Shown: positions 8,540-16,736 of the stretch, piece by piece
How positions within the stretch are numbered: the first letter of the stretch is position 1
Layout of the letters: the number at the start of each line of letters is the position of its first letter
Source: Shewanella halotolerans
Lineage (GTDB): Bacteria; Pseudomonadota; Gammaproteobacteria; Enterobacterales; Shewanellaceae
Direction: 5' to 3'
Assembly (NCBI RefSeq): GCF_019457535.1
Contig: NZ_CP080417.1
Location: forward strand, 124,001 to 188,000
DNA length: 64,000 nt
Notes under the pieces: generated by a model
Told to the model about the DNA's origin: nothing
The model's input: only the letters and a program-made list of their open reading frames with translations
Databases searched by the model: none
Program-made: the position numbers and the translations under genes

Positions 8540-10150
8540 CTATTTCACCTCAGGTGGTGTCGAGAATGAGTGGTAGGGGGCCGGACTCGGCAATGTCCAC
8601 TCCAGTCCCTCGGCGCCATCCCAAGGCTTGCTGGGTGCTGGCTCGCCGCCGCGGATGCACTTGATCACCACCACCAGGAAGATCAGCTGAGACAGGCCGA
8701 AGGCGAAGCCGCCGATAGAGACAATCTGGTTGACGTCGGCAAACTGAATCGAGTAGTCCGGAATACGTCGCGGCATGCCCGCCAGCCCTAGGAAGTGCAT
8801 GGGGAAGAAGAGCACGTTCACAGAGATCACCGAGCACCAGAAATGCAGCTTGCCGAGCTTCTCGCTGTACATATGCCCGGTCCACTTAGGCAGCCAATAG
8901 TAGGCCGCCGCTATGATGGAGAAGATAGCCCCCGAGACCAGCACATAGTGGAAGTGGGCCACGACGAAGTAGGTGTCGTGATACTGGAAGTCCACCGGCG
9001 TGATGGCCAGCATCAGACCGGAGAAGCCGCCTATGGTGAAGAGTATGATAAAGGCCAGTGCAAACAGCATGGGCGTCTCGAAGGTGAGCGAGCCGCGCCA
9101 GAGAGTGGCGACCCAGTTAAATACCTTCACCCCGGTCGGCACGGCGATCAACATGGTGCAGTACATGAAGAAGAGCTCGGCGAACACAGGCATACCTGTG
9201 GTAAACATGTGGTGCGCCCAGACCAGGAAGGAGAGGATCGCGATACTGGCGGTGGCATACACCATGGAGGAGTAGCCGAACAGCTTCTTGCGGCTGAAGG
9301 CCGGTACTATGGCGGAGATGATGCCGAAGGACGGCAAGATCATGATGTAGACCTCGGGATGGCCGAAGAACCAGAAGATATGCTGGAACATCACAGGGTC
9401 ACCACCACCGGCGGCGTCGAAGAAGCTGGTGCCGAAGAACTTGTCGGTCAGTACCATGGTCACTGTACCGGCGAGTACCGGCATCACGGCGATCAACAAG
9501 AAGGCGGTGATCAGCCAGGTCCAGACGAACAGTGGCAGCTTCATCCAGCTCATGCCCGGAGCGCGCATGTTGACTATGGTCACGATCACGTTGATGGCAC
9601 CCATGATGGAGCTGATACCCATGATGTGCACCGAGAAGACAAACAGCGCCGTGCTATCCGGGCTATAGGCCGTCGACAGCGGGGCGTAGAAGGTCCAACC
9701 AAAGTTAGGCCCGCCGCCCTCCATAAACAGCGAGCTGAGCAGGATCGCAAAGGCGAAGGGCAAGATCCAGAAACTCCAGTTGTTCATCCGCGGCAGGGCC
9801 ATATCCGGCGCGCCTATCATCATAGGGATTAGCCAGTTGGCGAGGCCGGTAAAGGCTGGCATCACGGCGCCAAACACCATGATGAGGCCGTGAACTGTGG
9901 TCATCTGGTTGAAGAAGTTGGGCTCCACCAGTTGCAGACCCGGCTGGAACAGCTCGGCGCGGATCACCATGGCCATGGCGCCGCCGGTTAAGAACATGAT
10001 GAAACTGAACCAGAGATACAGGGTGCCTATGTCTTTATGGTTGGTGGTAAACAGCCAACGCTTTATGCCCGTCGGGTGCTCCTCGTGGTGGGTCGAATGT
10101 TCGCCAATATGAGTGGCATCCATATCTGCTTCACGCGTTATTGCATTCAT
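8540..10150 (-). CDS. coxA: Cytochrome c oxidase subunit I
   Basis: A 536-residue protein with twelve membrane helices. Visible landmarks are the helix VI segment FWFFGHPEVYIMILPSFG with the CuB His and cross-linked Tyr, the HHMFTTG pair of CuB histidines, and VVAHFHYVLVSGA, which holds ligands of heme a3 and heme a. It reduces oxygen to water and pumps protons in the cytoplasmic membrane. It is the second gene of the structural operon, starting 9 nt after coxB. The first ATG at 10150 was kept; an in-frame ATG nine codons later is an alternative. Confidence 0.97.
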   Translation of the reverse strand: MNAITREADMDATHIGEHSTHHEEHPTGIKRWLFTTNHKDIGTLYLWFSFIMFLTGGAMAMVIRAELFQPGLQLVEPNFFNQMTTVHGLIMVFGAVMPAFTGLANWLIPMMIGAPDMALPRMNNWSFWILPFAFAILLSSLFMEGGGPNFGWTFYAPLSTAYSPDSTALFVFSVHIMGISSIMGAINVIVTIVNMRAPGMSWMKLPLFVWTWLITAFLLIAVMPVLAGTVTMVLTDKFFGTSFFDAAGGGDPVMFQHIFWFFGHPEVYIMILPSFGIISAIVPAFSRKKLFGYSSMVYATASIAILSFLVWAHHMFTTGMPVFAELFFMYCTMLIAVPTGVKVFNWVATLWRGSLTFETPMLFALAFIILFTIGGFSGLMLAITPVDFQYHDTYFVVAHFHYVLVSGAIFSIIAAAYYWLPKWTGHMYSEKLGKLHFWCSVISVNVLFFPMHFLGLAGMPRRIPDYSIQFADVNQIVSIGGFAFGLSQLIFLVVVIKCIRGGEPAPSKPWDGAEGLEWTLPSPAPYHSFSTPPEVK

Positions 10151-10159
10151 AATGCCTCC

Positions 10160-11725
10160 CTATTGACCCTGTTGATTGACGTCTGTTGCCTGAACCATGT
10201 CGCCTGTGTTGTTACCCCAGGCGTTGCGCTCATAGGTGATCACCGAGGCGAGTTCCTGTGGCGTTAACTGGCTGGCGAAGGCCTGCATGGCGGTGCCAGG
10301 CTTACCGTGAAGCACTATGTCTAGGTGATTCTCAACTGGCCCTGTGGCGATGGCGCTGCCTTTGAGTGCCGGGAAGGCGCCGGGTAATCCCATGCCTGTG
10401 GCCTGATGACAGGCGGCGCAGTGGCCGAGATAAACCTGCTCTCCCTTGGCCATCAGCTCATCCATGGTCAGATCGTCTAACACAGGTGCTTGAGATTCCT
10501 CGGCGACGGAGTTTGCTGCCGCACTGGATTCGGCCGTCGGGGTAGGTATAGATTGAACCGCTTCGGCAGCTGCATCTGCTCCTGTGTTAGCGCCGCTCGA
10601 TGCGCCTGAGTTTGCCTGGTTGACATCGGCTGCCTGCACCGTATCGCCCGTGTCGTTACCCCAGGCATTACGCTCGAAGGTGACCACTGCGGCTATTTCT
10701 GTAGCGGTGAGCTGCTGGGCGAAGGCCTGCATCGCTGTGCCGGAGCGGCCATGTAGCACCACATCCAGGTGATCGGCGACAGGGCCCTTGATGATTGGGC
10801 TGCCTATGAGTGACGGGAAGACGCCAGGTAAACCGGCACCATTTGGCTGGTGGCAGGCGGCGCAGCGCGCCATATAGACCTGTTCGCCCTGAGTCATCAG
10901 CTCTTCTTTCGACAGGGTCTTCGACAAGGCTGCCTGCGCCTCGGCGGCGGCAGCGCTGGCCTGTGCCTCCTGCTCGACAATCCAGTTGTCGAAATCGGCT
11001 TCGGAAAGTACTTGCACCACGATTGGCATGAAGCCGTGATCCTTGCCGCAAAGTTCGGCGCACTGGCCACGGTAGATGCCTGGCTTGTCGATGCGGGTCC
11101 AGGCCTCGTTGATGAAGCCTGGGTTAGCGTCTTTCTTCACCGCGAAGGCCGGTACCCACCAGGAGTGGATCACATCCTCCGAGGTCATCAGGAAGCGGAT
11201 CTTACGATTGACCGGCAGCACCAGTGGCTTGTCGACCTCCAGCAGATAGTGTTCGCCTTTGGTCTCCTTACCTTCTATCTGTTCTCTGGGGGTCGCCAGT
11301 AGGCTGTAGTAGCTGATGTCTTGGTCAAAATAGCTGTAGTGCCATTTCCATTGGGAACCTGTGATCTTGATGGTGAGATCGGCATTGCTGGGATCTTCCA
11401 TGGCGATGAGGGTCTTGGTGGCCGGGATGGCCATGAGGATCAAGATGACAAAGGGAACGAGCGTCCAAGCGATCTCTACCTTAGTGCTCTCATGAAAGTT
11501 TGCCGCGACGGCACCCTTGGAGCGCCTATGGTTGATGATGGCGTAGATCATCACCCCAAAGACGACTAGGCCTATGGCACAGCAGATATAGAGAATCGTC
11601 ATATGAAGGCTAAACACCTTATTGCTGATCTCTGTGACCCCTGATGTCATGTTCAGGGGCATATCTGCTGCGAGTATGGTGGGCGTAAATAGCAACGCCA
11701 GCAAACAACACAACACTTGCTTCAC
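10160..11725 (-). CDS. coxB: Cytochrome c oxidase subunit II with two fused cytochrome c domains
   Basis: A 521-residue protein: signal-like N-terminus (cleavage probably near residue 20), two membrane helices, and a periplasmic CuA domain with His187, Cys222, Cys226, His230 and Met233 (CAELCGKDHGFM). Two similar class I cytochrome c modules follow. The first has CAACH at 288-292 with axial Met332, the second CAACH at 436-440 with Met480, joined by an Ala/Ser/Thr-rich linker (about 371-415). Subunit II with fused cytochrome c defines caa3-type oxidases; two modules imply extra hemes on the electron path. The duplication is recent enough to see by eye. Confidence 0.96.
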   Translation of the reverse strand: MKQVLCCLLALLFTPTILAADMPLNMTSGVTEISNKVFSLHMTILYICCAIGLVVFGVMIYAIINHRRSKGAVAANFHESTKVEIAWTLVPFVILILMAIPATKTLIAMEDPSNADLTIKITGSQWKWHYSYFDQDISYYSLLATPREQIEGKETKGEHYLLEVDKPLVLPVNRKIRFLMTSEDVIHSWWVPAFAVKKDANPGFINEAWTRIDKPGIYRGQCAELCGKDHGFMPIVVQVLSEADFDNWIVEQEAQASAAAAEAQAALSKTLSKEELMTQGEQVYMARCAACHQPNGAGLPGVFPSLIGSPIIKGPVADHLDVVLHGRSGTAMQAFAQQLTATEIAAVVTFERNAWGNDTGDTVQAADVNQANSGASSGANTGADAAAEAVQSIPTPTAESSAAANSVAEESQAPVLDDLTMDELMAKGEQVYLGHCAACHQATGMGLPGAFPALKGSAIATGPVENHLDIVLHGKPGTAMQAFASQLTPQELASVITYERNAWGNNTGDMVQATDVNQQGQ

Positions 11726-12028
11726 TAGACTTCTCCTCTGTCAATTGCGAAGGCAACTACAAAGAAGAGCCACACAGTATGTCTCGGCTCTATGCAAACT
11801 CTTCAGTTCCCAAAAAAGCAACGATGACTTCAAAGTGCGTCGGTGGTGAATCTCTTGTTCTGCTGGTGGTGACCACGCTTGCACTTACGGCTGAATATAT
11901 CAGACCAATTTCAGCTTCCGTAGGCGAGGTAGTACAGGTTCATTTTCGCCGCTCAAGCCGACAACCAAATTGTGCGATATAACAAATAATCGTTGATATC
12001 TCTTACTAACTTAATGGCTGTTTAAATA

Positions 12029-12042
12029 TTGATCAAGATCAC
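12029..12042. promoter_or_regulatory. FNR (EtrA)/CRP-like operator upstream of coxB
   Basis: TTGATCAAGATCAC matches the FNR consensus TTGAT-N4-ATCAA at nine of ten positions. Read with N6 spacing it also resembles a CRP half-site pair. It lies 304 bp upstream of the coxB start in AT-rich DNA. Oxygen-dependent control of the oxidase is a plausible reading, but binding is inferred. Confidence 0.5.
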
Positions 12043-12073
12043 TTTTATTTTATTTTTCTAAACAAAACAGACA

Positions 12074-12096
12074 CAAAAACGCCCCTGGCGGGGCGT
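12074..12096 (-). terminator. Rho-independent terminator of lexA-sulA
   Basis: On the minus strand the arms ACGCCCC/GGGGCGT form a 7-bp stem with a 4-nt loop, followed by five T residues, 28 nt past the sulA stop. Confidence 0.8.
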
Positions 12097-12123
12097 CTGT
12101 ATGGAAAGGTAAAGCGCGGAATA

Positions 12124-12633
12124 TCAATGCAGCGAACTGAACAGACTCAAGGTCTGGCCGCCGAGATCCTCTTGGGGAAAAGGGTTGGCAGGTAAGTGAC
12201 CATTCGCATCTTCGATTACCACCCCCAGGGCGCGGGTATTCTTGGCAACTATCTGTAGGCGACGACTGTCACGGGCATCCAGGGTTTGTGCCCAGCAGAT
12301 CACCGCACTGGATGTACCACTTGTGAGGGCTTTTTCCATCGCCCACAGGGTTTCGACCTCATCCTTGGTGTGTACCAAGAGGATGCGATCCATACGCACA
12401 CCGCCGTCGGCCAGCATCTGCTTGTAGCCTATATTAGGTGGGCTGATTAACACCACCCATTGTCCCTGCTGACTGAGTCGAGCCAGTTCCGGGGTGAGGG
12501 CCTGCAGCTCCTGCTTGCCCTGGGTCGAACTTGCCGTAGTCGAGATAGTGTTGCCATCGCCGCGCTTTAGTGAGCTGTCGAGATCGACCCACAGTCCTGG
12601 ATGGCGTGGCGCCATGCCCATTAGGTTGTTCAT
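12124..12633 (-). CDS. sulA: SOS cell division inhibitor SulA
   Basis: A 169-residue protein with the SulA core segments WVVLISPPNIGYKQML and GVRMDRILLVHTKDE, and the downstream segment LWAMEKAL. SulA binds FtsZ and blocks septum formation during DNA damage. The gene overlaps the end of lexA by four bases (ATGA), so it is co-transcribed from the lexA promoter with its two SOS boxes, unlike E. coli where sulA is a separate unit. The N-terminal 50 residues are low in similarity to the part I can recall and rich in Ser/Thr/Gln. Confidence 0.9.
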   Translation of the reverse strand: MNNLMGMAPRHPGLWVDLDSSLKRGDGNTISTTASSTQGKQELQALTPELARLSQQGQWVVLISPPNIGYKQMLADGGVRMDRILLVHTKDEVETLWAMEKALTSGTSSAVICWAQTLDARDSRRLQIVAKNTRALGVVIEDANGHLPANPFPQEDLGGQTLSLFSSLH

Positions 12634-13247
12634 TGCCAGTCTCCATTTCGAATAACGCCGACGGCCAGGCCTTCGATGCTCAGGCTCTGGGTGGTGAGGT
12701 CCACCACGATAGGGGAATACTCTTCATTTTCGGCATGCAGATAGACGGTACTGCCACGTTTCTCGAAGCGTTTAACCGTTACATCATCTTCCACGCGGGC
12801 CACGACTATCTGGCCGTTTCTTGCCTGTTCGACCTTATGTACCGCCAGTAGGTCGCCCTCGAGAATACCTATATCTTTCATACTGTCACCCCTGACGCGC
12901 AGCAGAAAGTCGGCGCTGGGGCGGAACATGCTAGGGTCAACCTGATAGTGTTGTTCCACATGCTCTTGGGCCAGGATAGGCTCACCTGCGGCCACCTGAC
13001 CTATGAGGGGCAGGCCGAGATCTTCAGGCTCTTCCTCTTGGGTCAGCTTGATGCCACGTGAGGTGCCGGGCATGATCTCGATGCAGCCTTTCTTGGCCAG
13101 GGCCTTGAGGTGTTCCTCGGCGGCGTTGGCGCTCTTAAAGCCTAATCGACGCGCAATCTCGGCACGGGTAGGCGGCATGCCCGTGTCGGCTATATTGCGT
13201 TTTATCAGATCTAAAATCTCGGCTTGTCTTGGGGTTAAGGGTCTCAT
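12630..13247 (-). CDS. lexA: SOS repressor LexA
   Basis: A 205-residue protein with an N-terminal winged helix-turn-helix (PPTRAEIARRLGFKSANAAE) and a C-terminal S24 protease domain. The self-cleavage bond is Ala87-Gly88 (QVAAGEP), the nucleophile is Ser122 (GDSMKDIG) and the general base is Lys159 (VTVKRF), so the RecA-stimulated autoproteolysis machinery is intact. It represses SOS genes, including its own operon with sulA. The start at 13247 gives the standard N-terminus MRPLTPRQAEIL. Confidence 0.97.
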   Translation of the reverse strand: MRPLTPRQAEILDLIKRNIADTGMPPTRAEIARRLGFKSANAAEEHLKALAKKGCIEIMPGTSRGIKLTQEEEPEDLGLPLIGQVAAGEPILAQEHVEQHYQVDPSMFRPSADFLLRVRGDSMKDIGILEGDLLAVHKVEQARNGQIVVARVEDDVTVKRFEKRGSTVYLHAENEEYSPIVVDLTTQSLSIEGLAVGVIRNGDWQ

Positions 13248-13253
13248 GATTAA

Positions 13254-13292
13254 TCCTGTCTTTCCATACAGTACCTGTCAGTATATACAGTA
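13254..13292 (-). promoter_or_regulatory. Two LexA (SOS) boxes upstream of lexA
   Basis: Two CTG-N10-CAG palindromes occur at 13256-13271 and 13275-13290, with centres 19 bp apart, just upstream of the lexA start. Both match the gammaproteobacterial LexA consensus core. Tandem boxes are typical of autoregulated lexA promoters and here also control sulA. Confidence 0.9.
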
Positions 13293-13365
13293 TTTTATAC
13301 AGTGCAAGTATTAACCAGATTTTCTCCCAATCCCATCAAGCGATTAGCGCCTAAAGTGTGATTGA

Positions 13366-14040
13366 TTAGCCGAGATGCGTCTGTTCAAGTGAGAGCAGTA
13401 GATGATGGTAATCGTCGATGGCGGGGAAGTCGGCAAACTGCTTGTGAGGCTTCTGGCTGTCGGGATTCTTGATCCCCAGCTGGTAGCCAACGCCGGCCTG
13501 CTTGGCCGCCTGCAGTATGGGCTCGCTGTCGTCGATAAACAGGCAACGGCTGGGATCCAGGGAAAACTGACTAAACAGGTGACGCCAAAATTGTGGGTGT
13601 TCCTTGGGATAGCCGGTTGCGTGACTCGAGAGCATCTCATCGAGTCCGTTAGCCAGCTCTGTATGCTCGAGTTTCAGTGCCAGACTGTGTGGGTGGGCGT
13701 TGGTGACCAAGATGCGCCGCTTGCTGTGTCTGGCCAGTGCGGTGAGAAAGGGCATGCTGTCCTGACGCAGCTGGATCCGGTCGACCAGAGTGTGGTGCAA
13801 AGCCAGAATGTCCAGACCCAGCTCCTGTTGCCAATATTCCAGGCAATACCACTCCAGGGTGCCGAAGACCTTAGCATAGGCTGTCTCCACTAGTTGCTGA
13901 GCCTCGACCTTAGGGATCTGCCTTTGTTCACACAAGGCTTGAGGTACCAGACTGAGCCAGAAATGGTTGTCGAAATGCAGATCCAGCAGGGTGCCGTCCA
14001 TATCCAGCAGTACGGTATCTATCTTATTCCAGGGAAACAT
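13366..14040 (-). CDS. yrfG: HAD-family nucleotidase YrfG (GMP/IMP 5'-nucleotidase)
   Basis: With the start at 14040 the protein has 224 residues and begins MFPWNKIDTVLLDMDGTLLD. HAD motif I is DMDGT, motif II is LVTNAH, and motif IV is FIDDSEP. The YrfG family removes phosphate from GMP and IMP. An upstream in-frame ATG at 14148 would run into the divergent nudE gene, so the internal start is preferred. yrfG and nudE are divergent with a 97-bp gap, the same pairing as in E. coli. Confidence 0.88.
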   Translation of the reverse strand: MFPWNKIDTVLLDMDGTLLDLHFDNHFWLSLVPQALCEQRQIPKVEAQQLVETAYAKVFGTLEWYCLEYWQQELGLDILALHHTLVDRIQLRQDSMPFLTALARHSKRRILVTNAHPHSLALKLEHTELANGLDEMLSSHATGYPKEHPQFWRHLFSQFSLDPSRCLFIDDSEPILQAAKQAGVGYQLGIKNPDSQKPHKQFADFPAIDDYHHLLLSLEQTHLG

Positions 14041-14137
14041 AAATCGAGTAAAAAAATTCCTTGGTTTGAGTTGTGGATTAGGCCCATCATAGTAAGATTG
14101 AGTGGTTAAGCAAACGCCATTTTTATCAGGAAGTTTC

Positions 14138-14683
14138 ATGCCGGACAAAAAGCCGCAGATCCTACATGCCGAAGTTGTTGCCCAGAGCCGTCTGTTTCAG
14201 ATAGAGCAGGTGCATTTAAAATTTTCGAACCAGGTTGAGCGTCAGTATGAGCGCATGAAGGGCAACGCCCGCGGCGCCGTGATGGTTGTGCCTGTGCATG
14301 GCGAGGAGTTACTGCTGGGGCGCGAATATGCGGCGGGCACCCACAGCTATGAGCTGGGCTTTCCCAAGGGCCTGGTGGATCCCGGCGAGACTCATGCCGA
14401 GGCGGCCAACCGTGAACTCCAGGAAGAGATAGGTTTTGGCGCCCGTAAGCTGACCCATCTGATGGAGTTGAGCCTGGCGCCTGGCTACTTTGCCAGTAAG
14501 ATGCAGATCTTCGTCGCCGAAGATCTGTATGAGAGTCGATTAGAGGGTGACGAACCTGAACCCATAGAGGTGGTACGCTGGCCATTGAGCCAGTGGTCTG
14601 AGCTGTTATTAGAAGATGATTTTTCCGAATCTCGAAGCGTTAGCGCCTTGTTTTTGGCACAGAAACATCTAAAACTAAAGTAG
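14138..14683 (+). CDS. nudE: ADP compounds hydrolase NudE (Nudix)
   Basis: Start ATG 14138 has the ribosome site AGGAAG 4 nt upstream and gives 181 residues. The Nudix box runs from GFPKGLVDPGETHAEAANRE to LQEEIGF, with the catalytic REx2EE core intact. NudE hydrolyses ADP-ribose, NADH and diadenosine polyphosphates. It is followed 53 nt later by cysQ, which clears PAP and PAPS, so the pair forms a nucleotide-cleaning unit. Confidence 0.93.
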   Translation: MPDKKPQILHAEVVAQSRLFQIEQVHLKFSNQVERQYERMKGNARGAVMVVPVHGEELLLGREYAAGTHSYELGFPKGLVDPGETHAEAANRELQEEIGFGARKLTHLMELSLAPGYFASKMQIFVAEDLYESRLEGDEPEPIEVVRWPLSQWSELLLEDDFSESRSVSALFLAQKHLKLK

Positions 14684-14736
14684 TTAATTCAAATTTTCAT
14701 ATTAGGCATTGCCAGATGTAGGCTGTTGGAGTTGTG

Positions 14737-15549
14737 ATGAAGCCAGAAGAGTATGTTGAGCAGGCGATTTCGATTGCCATCGAGGCGGGAGAGGCCATTA
14801 AAGGGATCTACCTCGAGGGCAGTTTTGACAAAGAGGTGAAATCCGACAATACCCCGGTAACCTCAGCCGATATCGCGGCCCATAAGATCATCTCTTCCCA
14901 GCTAAGCAGCCTTACCCCTGAGATCCCCGTCCTCTCAGAAGAAGCGGCCGACATTCCCTTTTCCCAGCGCGCCGACTGGCAGCGTTACTGGTTGGTTGAC
15001 CCTCTCGATGGCACGGGTGAGTTTATCGCCGGTAGCGGCGACTTCTCGGTGATCATCGCCCTGGTCGAGCACAACCGCCCCATCATGGGAATCGTCTATG
15101 TGCCCATGACGGGTGTGGTCTACTATGCCGTGGCAGGCCTGGGGGCCTATAAGCGTAGCAGCAAGGGCGAGGTGCGTATCGCCAGCAAACAGCTGACCAA
15201 AGACGATGAGCCCTGCCTTCGTCTGGCGGTGAGCCGTCGCCAGGATCCTCAATCTGTGTTGAAGCTCTTCAATCATCCTAAGCACTGTGAGCTCGTTGTG
15301 CTGGGCGGTGCGGCGTTAAAGAGCTGCCTGGTGGCAGAGGGCCGCGCCGACTGCTATGTGCGCATCGGCCCAACCGGCGAGTGGGATACAGGCGCGGCGC
15401 AGATCATCATCGAAGAGGCTGGCGGCCAGGTGATGGACCTCGAGCTGCAGCCGCTGAGCTACAACGAGCGCGAATCACTGGAGAACCCCAATTTCATCGT
15501 CGTGGGCTCGACTCACCTGCCATGGGATGAGCTGTTAACCGGTGAATAA
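14737..15549 (+). CDS. cysQ: 3'(2'),5'-bisphosphate nucleotidase CysQ
   Basis: A 270-residue member of the inositol monophosphatase superfamily. The metal-binding motifs are SEEAAD, DPLDGTGEFI and GEWDTGAAQIII. It converts 3'-phosphoadenosine 5'-phosphate to AMP, which protects sulfate assimilation and RNA turnover. ATG 14737 is preferred, with GGAG 5 nt upstream; a GTG directly before it is in frame. Its end overlaps the next gene by eight bases. Confidence 0.94.
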   Translation: MKPEEYVEQAISIAIEAGEAIKGIYLEGSFDKEVKSDNTPVTSADIAAHKIISSQLSSLTPEIPVLSEEAADIPFSQRADWQRYWLVDPLDGTGEFIAGSGDFSVIIALVEHNRPIMGIVYVPMTGVVYYAVAGLGAYKRSSKGEVRIASKQLTKDDEPCLRLAVSRRQDPQSVLKLFNHPKHCELVVLGGAALKSCLVAEGRADCYVRIGPTGEWDTGAAQIIIEEAGGQVMDLELQPLSYNERESLENPNFIVVGSTHLPWDELLTGE

Positions 15550-15997
15550 CCCAAGCATTATCAGTGTCGAGGCGGCTTGTAAGACTCAGCTGCCAGCGAT
15601 CTATCGTCTCGAGCAGGGGCTCTTTGGCGACCATGCCTACCCGGATTTTTTCTTTCGTCAGAGCTTCGATTGCTGGCCGAGCGGGCTGCTTGTTGCCTGC
15701 GACGACACTGATCGCCTACTCGGCTACATCTTGCTGGCAAGGAGTGAACAGGCCGACTGCGCCTGGATCCTCTCTGTGGCCGTCGACGATGCCGCTCAGG
15801 GTCGGGGCATAGGCAGGCGCCTGATCACCGATGCCCTAAGTGCGCTGCCAGATAGCGTGACCCTGGTAAAACTCACGGTAGCGCCGGAGAATCCCGCTAG
15901 ACACCTCTATGCCAAGCTGGGCTTTGTCGACCAGGGGCTGGAAACCGATTATTTCGGCCCGGGCGAAGACAGGATCCTCATGATACTCCAGCGATAA
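15542..15997 (+). CDS. GNAT-family N-acetyltransferase
   Basis: A 151-residue protein with a GNAT fold. The acetyl-CoA pyrophosphate loop reads QGRGIGRRL, preceded by the beta-strand WILSVAVDD and followed by the segment VAPENPARHLYAKLGF, which resembles RimI-like enzymes. The substrate cannot be told from sequence. It starts with GTG inside the end of cysQ (8-base overlap), so it is probably translated from the same mRNA. Confidence 0.85.
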   Translation: MNNPSIISVEAACKTQLPAIYRLEQGLFGDHAYPDFFFRQSFDCWPSGLLVACDDTDRLLGYILLARSEQADCAWILSVAVDDAAQGRGIGRRLITDALSALPDSVTLVKLTVAPENPARHLYAKLGFVDQGLETDYFGPGEDRILMILQR

Positions 15998-16103
15998 AAT
16001 CCTACTTATTACTACCCGGTGAAAAATAATCTTATTGTGAACATTGTTTTTTATTTTGCTTGCTGGTAACTTGAGCACAAATTGACAGCGCGATGGAGCC
16101 GAG

Positions 16104-16736
16104 ATGGCAAGACGCAAAGAACATACTCATGATGAGATCCGGGCGATGGCGACCACCGCGGTGCTGCGCCACCTGGAGGTCGAGCCGCTCGATAGTCTTA
16201 GCCTGCGCAAGGTAGCGGCGGCCATAGGTTATGTGCCCAGCACCCTGGTGAATCTCTTCGGTAGCTATCAGGGCTTATTGCTGGCGGTTGCCGAACTGAC
16301 CCTGGACGAGCTGTATCGGCGCCTGGCCGCTAGCGCTCAAGCTGACCCGATTCAAAGCCAAGCGTCTGAGTCGAGTCAGCTTGAGGCGATGGCCGCGGCC
16401 TATCAGCAATTTGCCTTCGCGCAGCCAAGGGCGTTTCAGCTGATCTTCGAGCTTAAGGCGACGGAGGAGCAGGGGCTGAGCGAGCACCATGCCCAGCTAA
16501 TCGCGCAGCTGTTTGGCCTGATTGAGGCTTGCCTGGCGCGTCTGCTGCCCGAGCTTTCAACTGAGCAACTGCTACTGGCGAGCCGCGCCCTGTGGGGCGG
16601 CGTCCATGGTCTGGTGAGTCTGTCGCTGGACGATAAGCTCTTTGCCCCCGGGATCAGTATTGAGCAGGCCATTAGTCATCATCTCGCGGTACAACTTAAA
16701 GGATTGGGTTATCACAAGGAGGCGTTATGTTGTTAA
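16104..16736 (+). CDS. TetR-family transcriptional regulator
   Basis: A 210-residue protein. The N-terminal helix-turn-helix is SLRKVAAAIGYVPSTLVNLF within residues 1-60, and the C-terminal ligand domain is helical. The C-terminus resembles the WHG-type TetR subgroup (ALWGGVHGLVSLSL). It overlaps the downstream transporter-acyltransferase gene by ten bases, so it is likely to regulate that gene or to respond to the same lipid. A fatty-acid or lysophospholipid signal is a guess from context. Confidence 0.87.
   Translation: MARRKEHTHDEIRAMATTAVLRHLEVEPLDSLSLRKVAAAIGYVPSTLVNLFGSYQGLLLAVAELTLDELYRRLAASAQADPIQSQASESSQLEAMAAAYQQFAFAQPRAFQLIFELKATEEQGLSEHHAQLIAQLFGLIEACLARLLPELSTEQLLLASRALWGGVHGLVSLSLDDKLFAPGISIEQAISHHLAVQLKGLGYHKEALCC

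Larger units (their letters stand above)
11726..12123. other. Upstream region of the cox operon
   Basis: These 398 bp separate coxB from sulA, both on the minus strand. They contain an FNR/CRP-type site and the lexA-sulA terminator, annotated separately. Short frames here are not supported by ribosome sites or recognisable protein features. No confident -35/-10 pair for coxB was found. Confidence 0.6.

Noticed and set aside
8795..9832. 345-residue frame on the plus strand, rich in His, Asp and Glu
   Set aside because: It is antisense to coxA, and the odd composition comes from the complement of membrane-helix codons.
11622..11982. Two plus-strand frames upstream of coxB
   Set aside because: They begin inside coxB or in its upstream region, have no ribosome sites and show no protein features.
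14136..14585. 149-residue minus-strand frame
   Set aside because: It is opposite nudE, which has an intact Nudix box and a good ribosome site.
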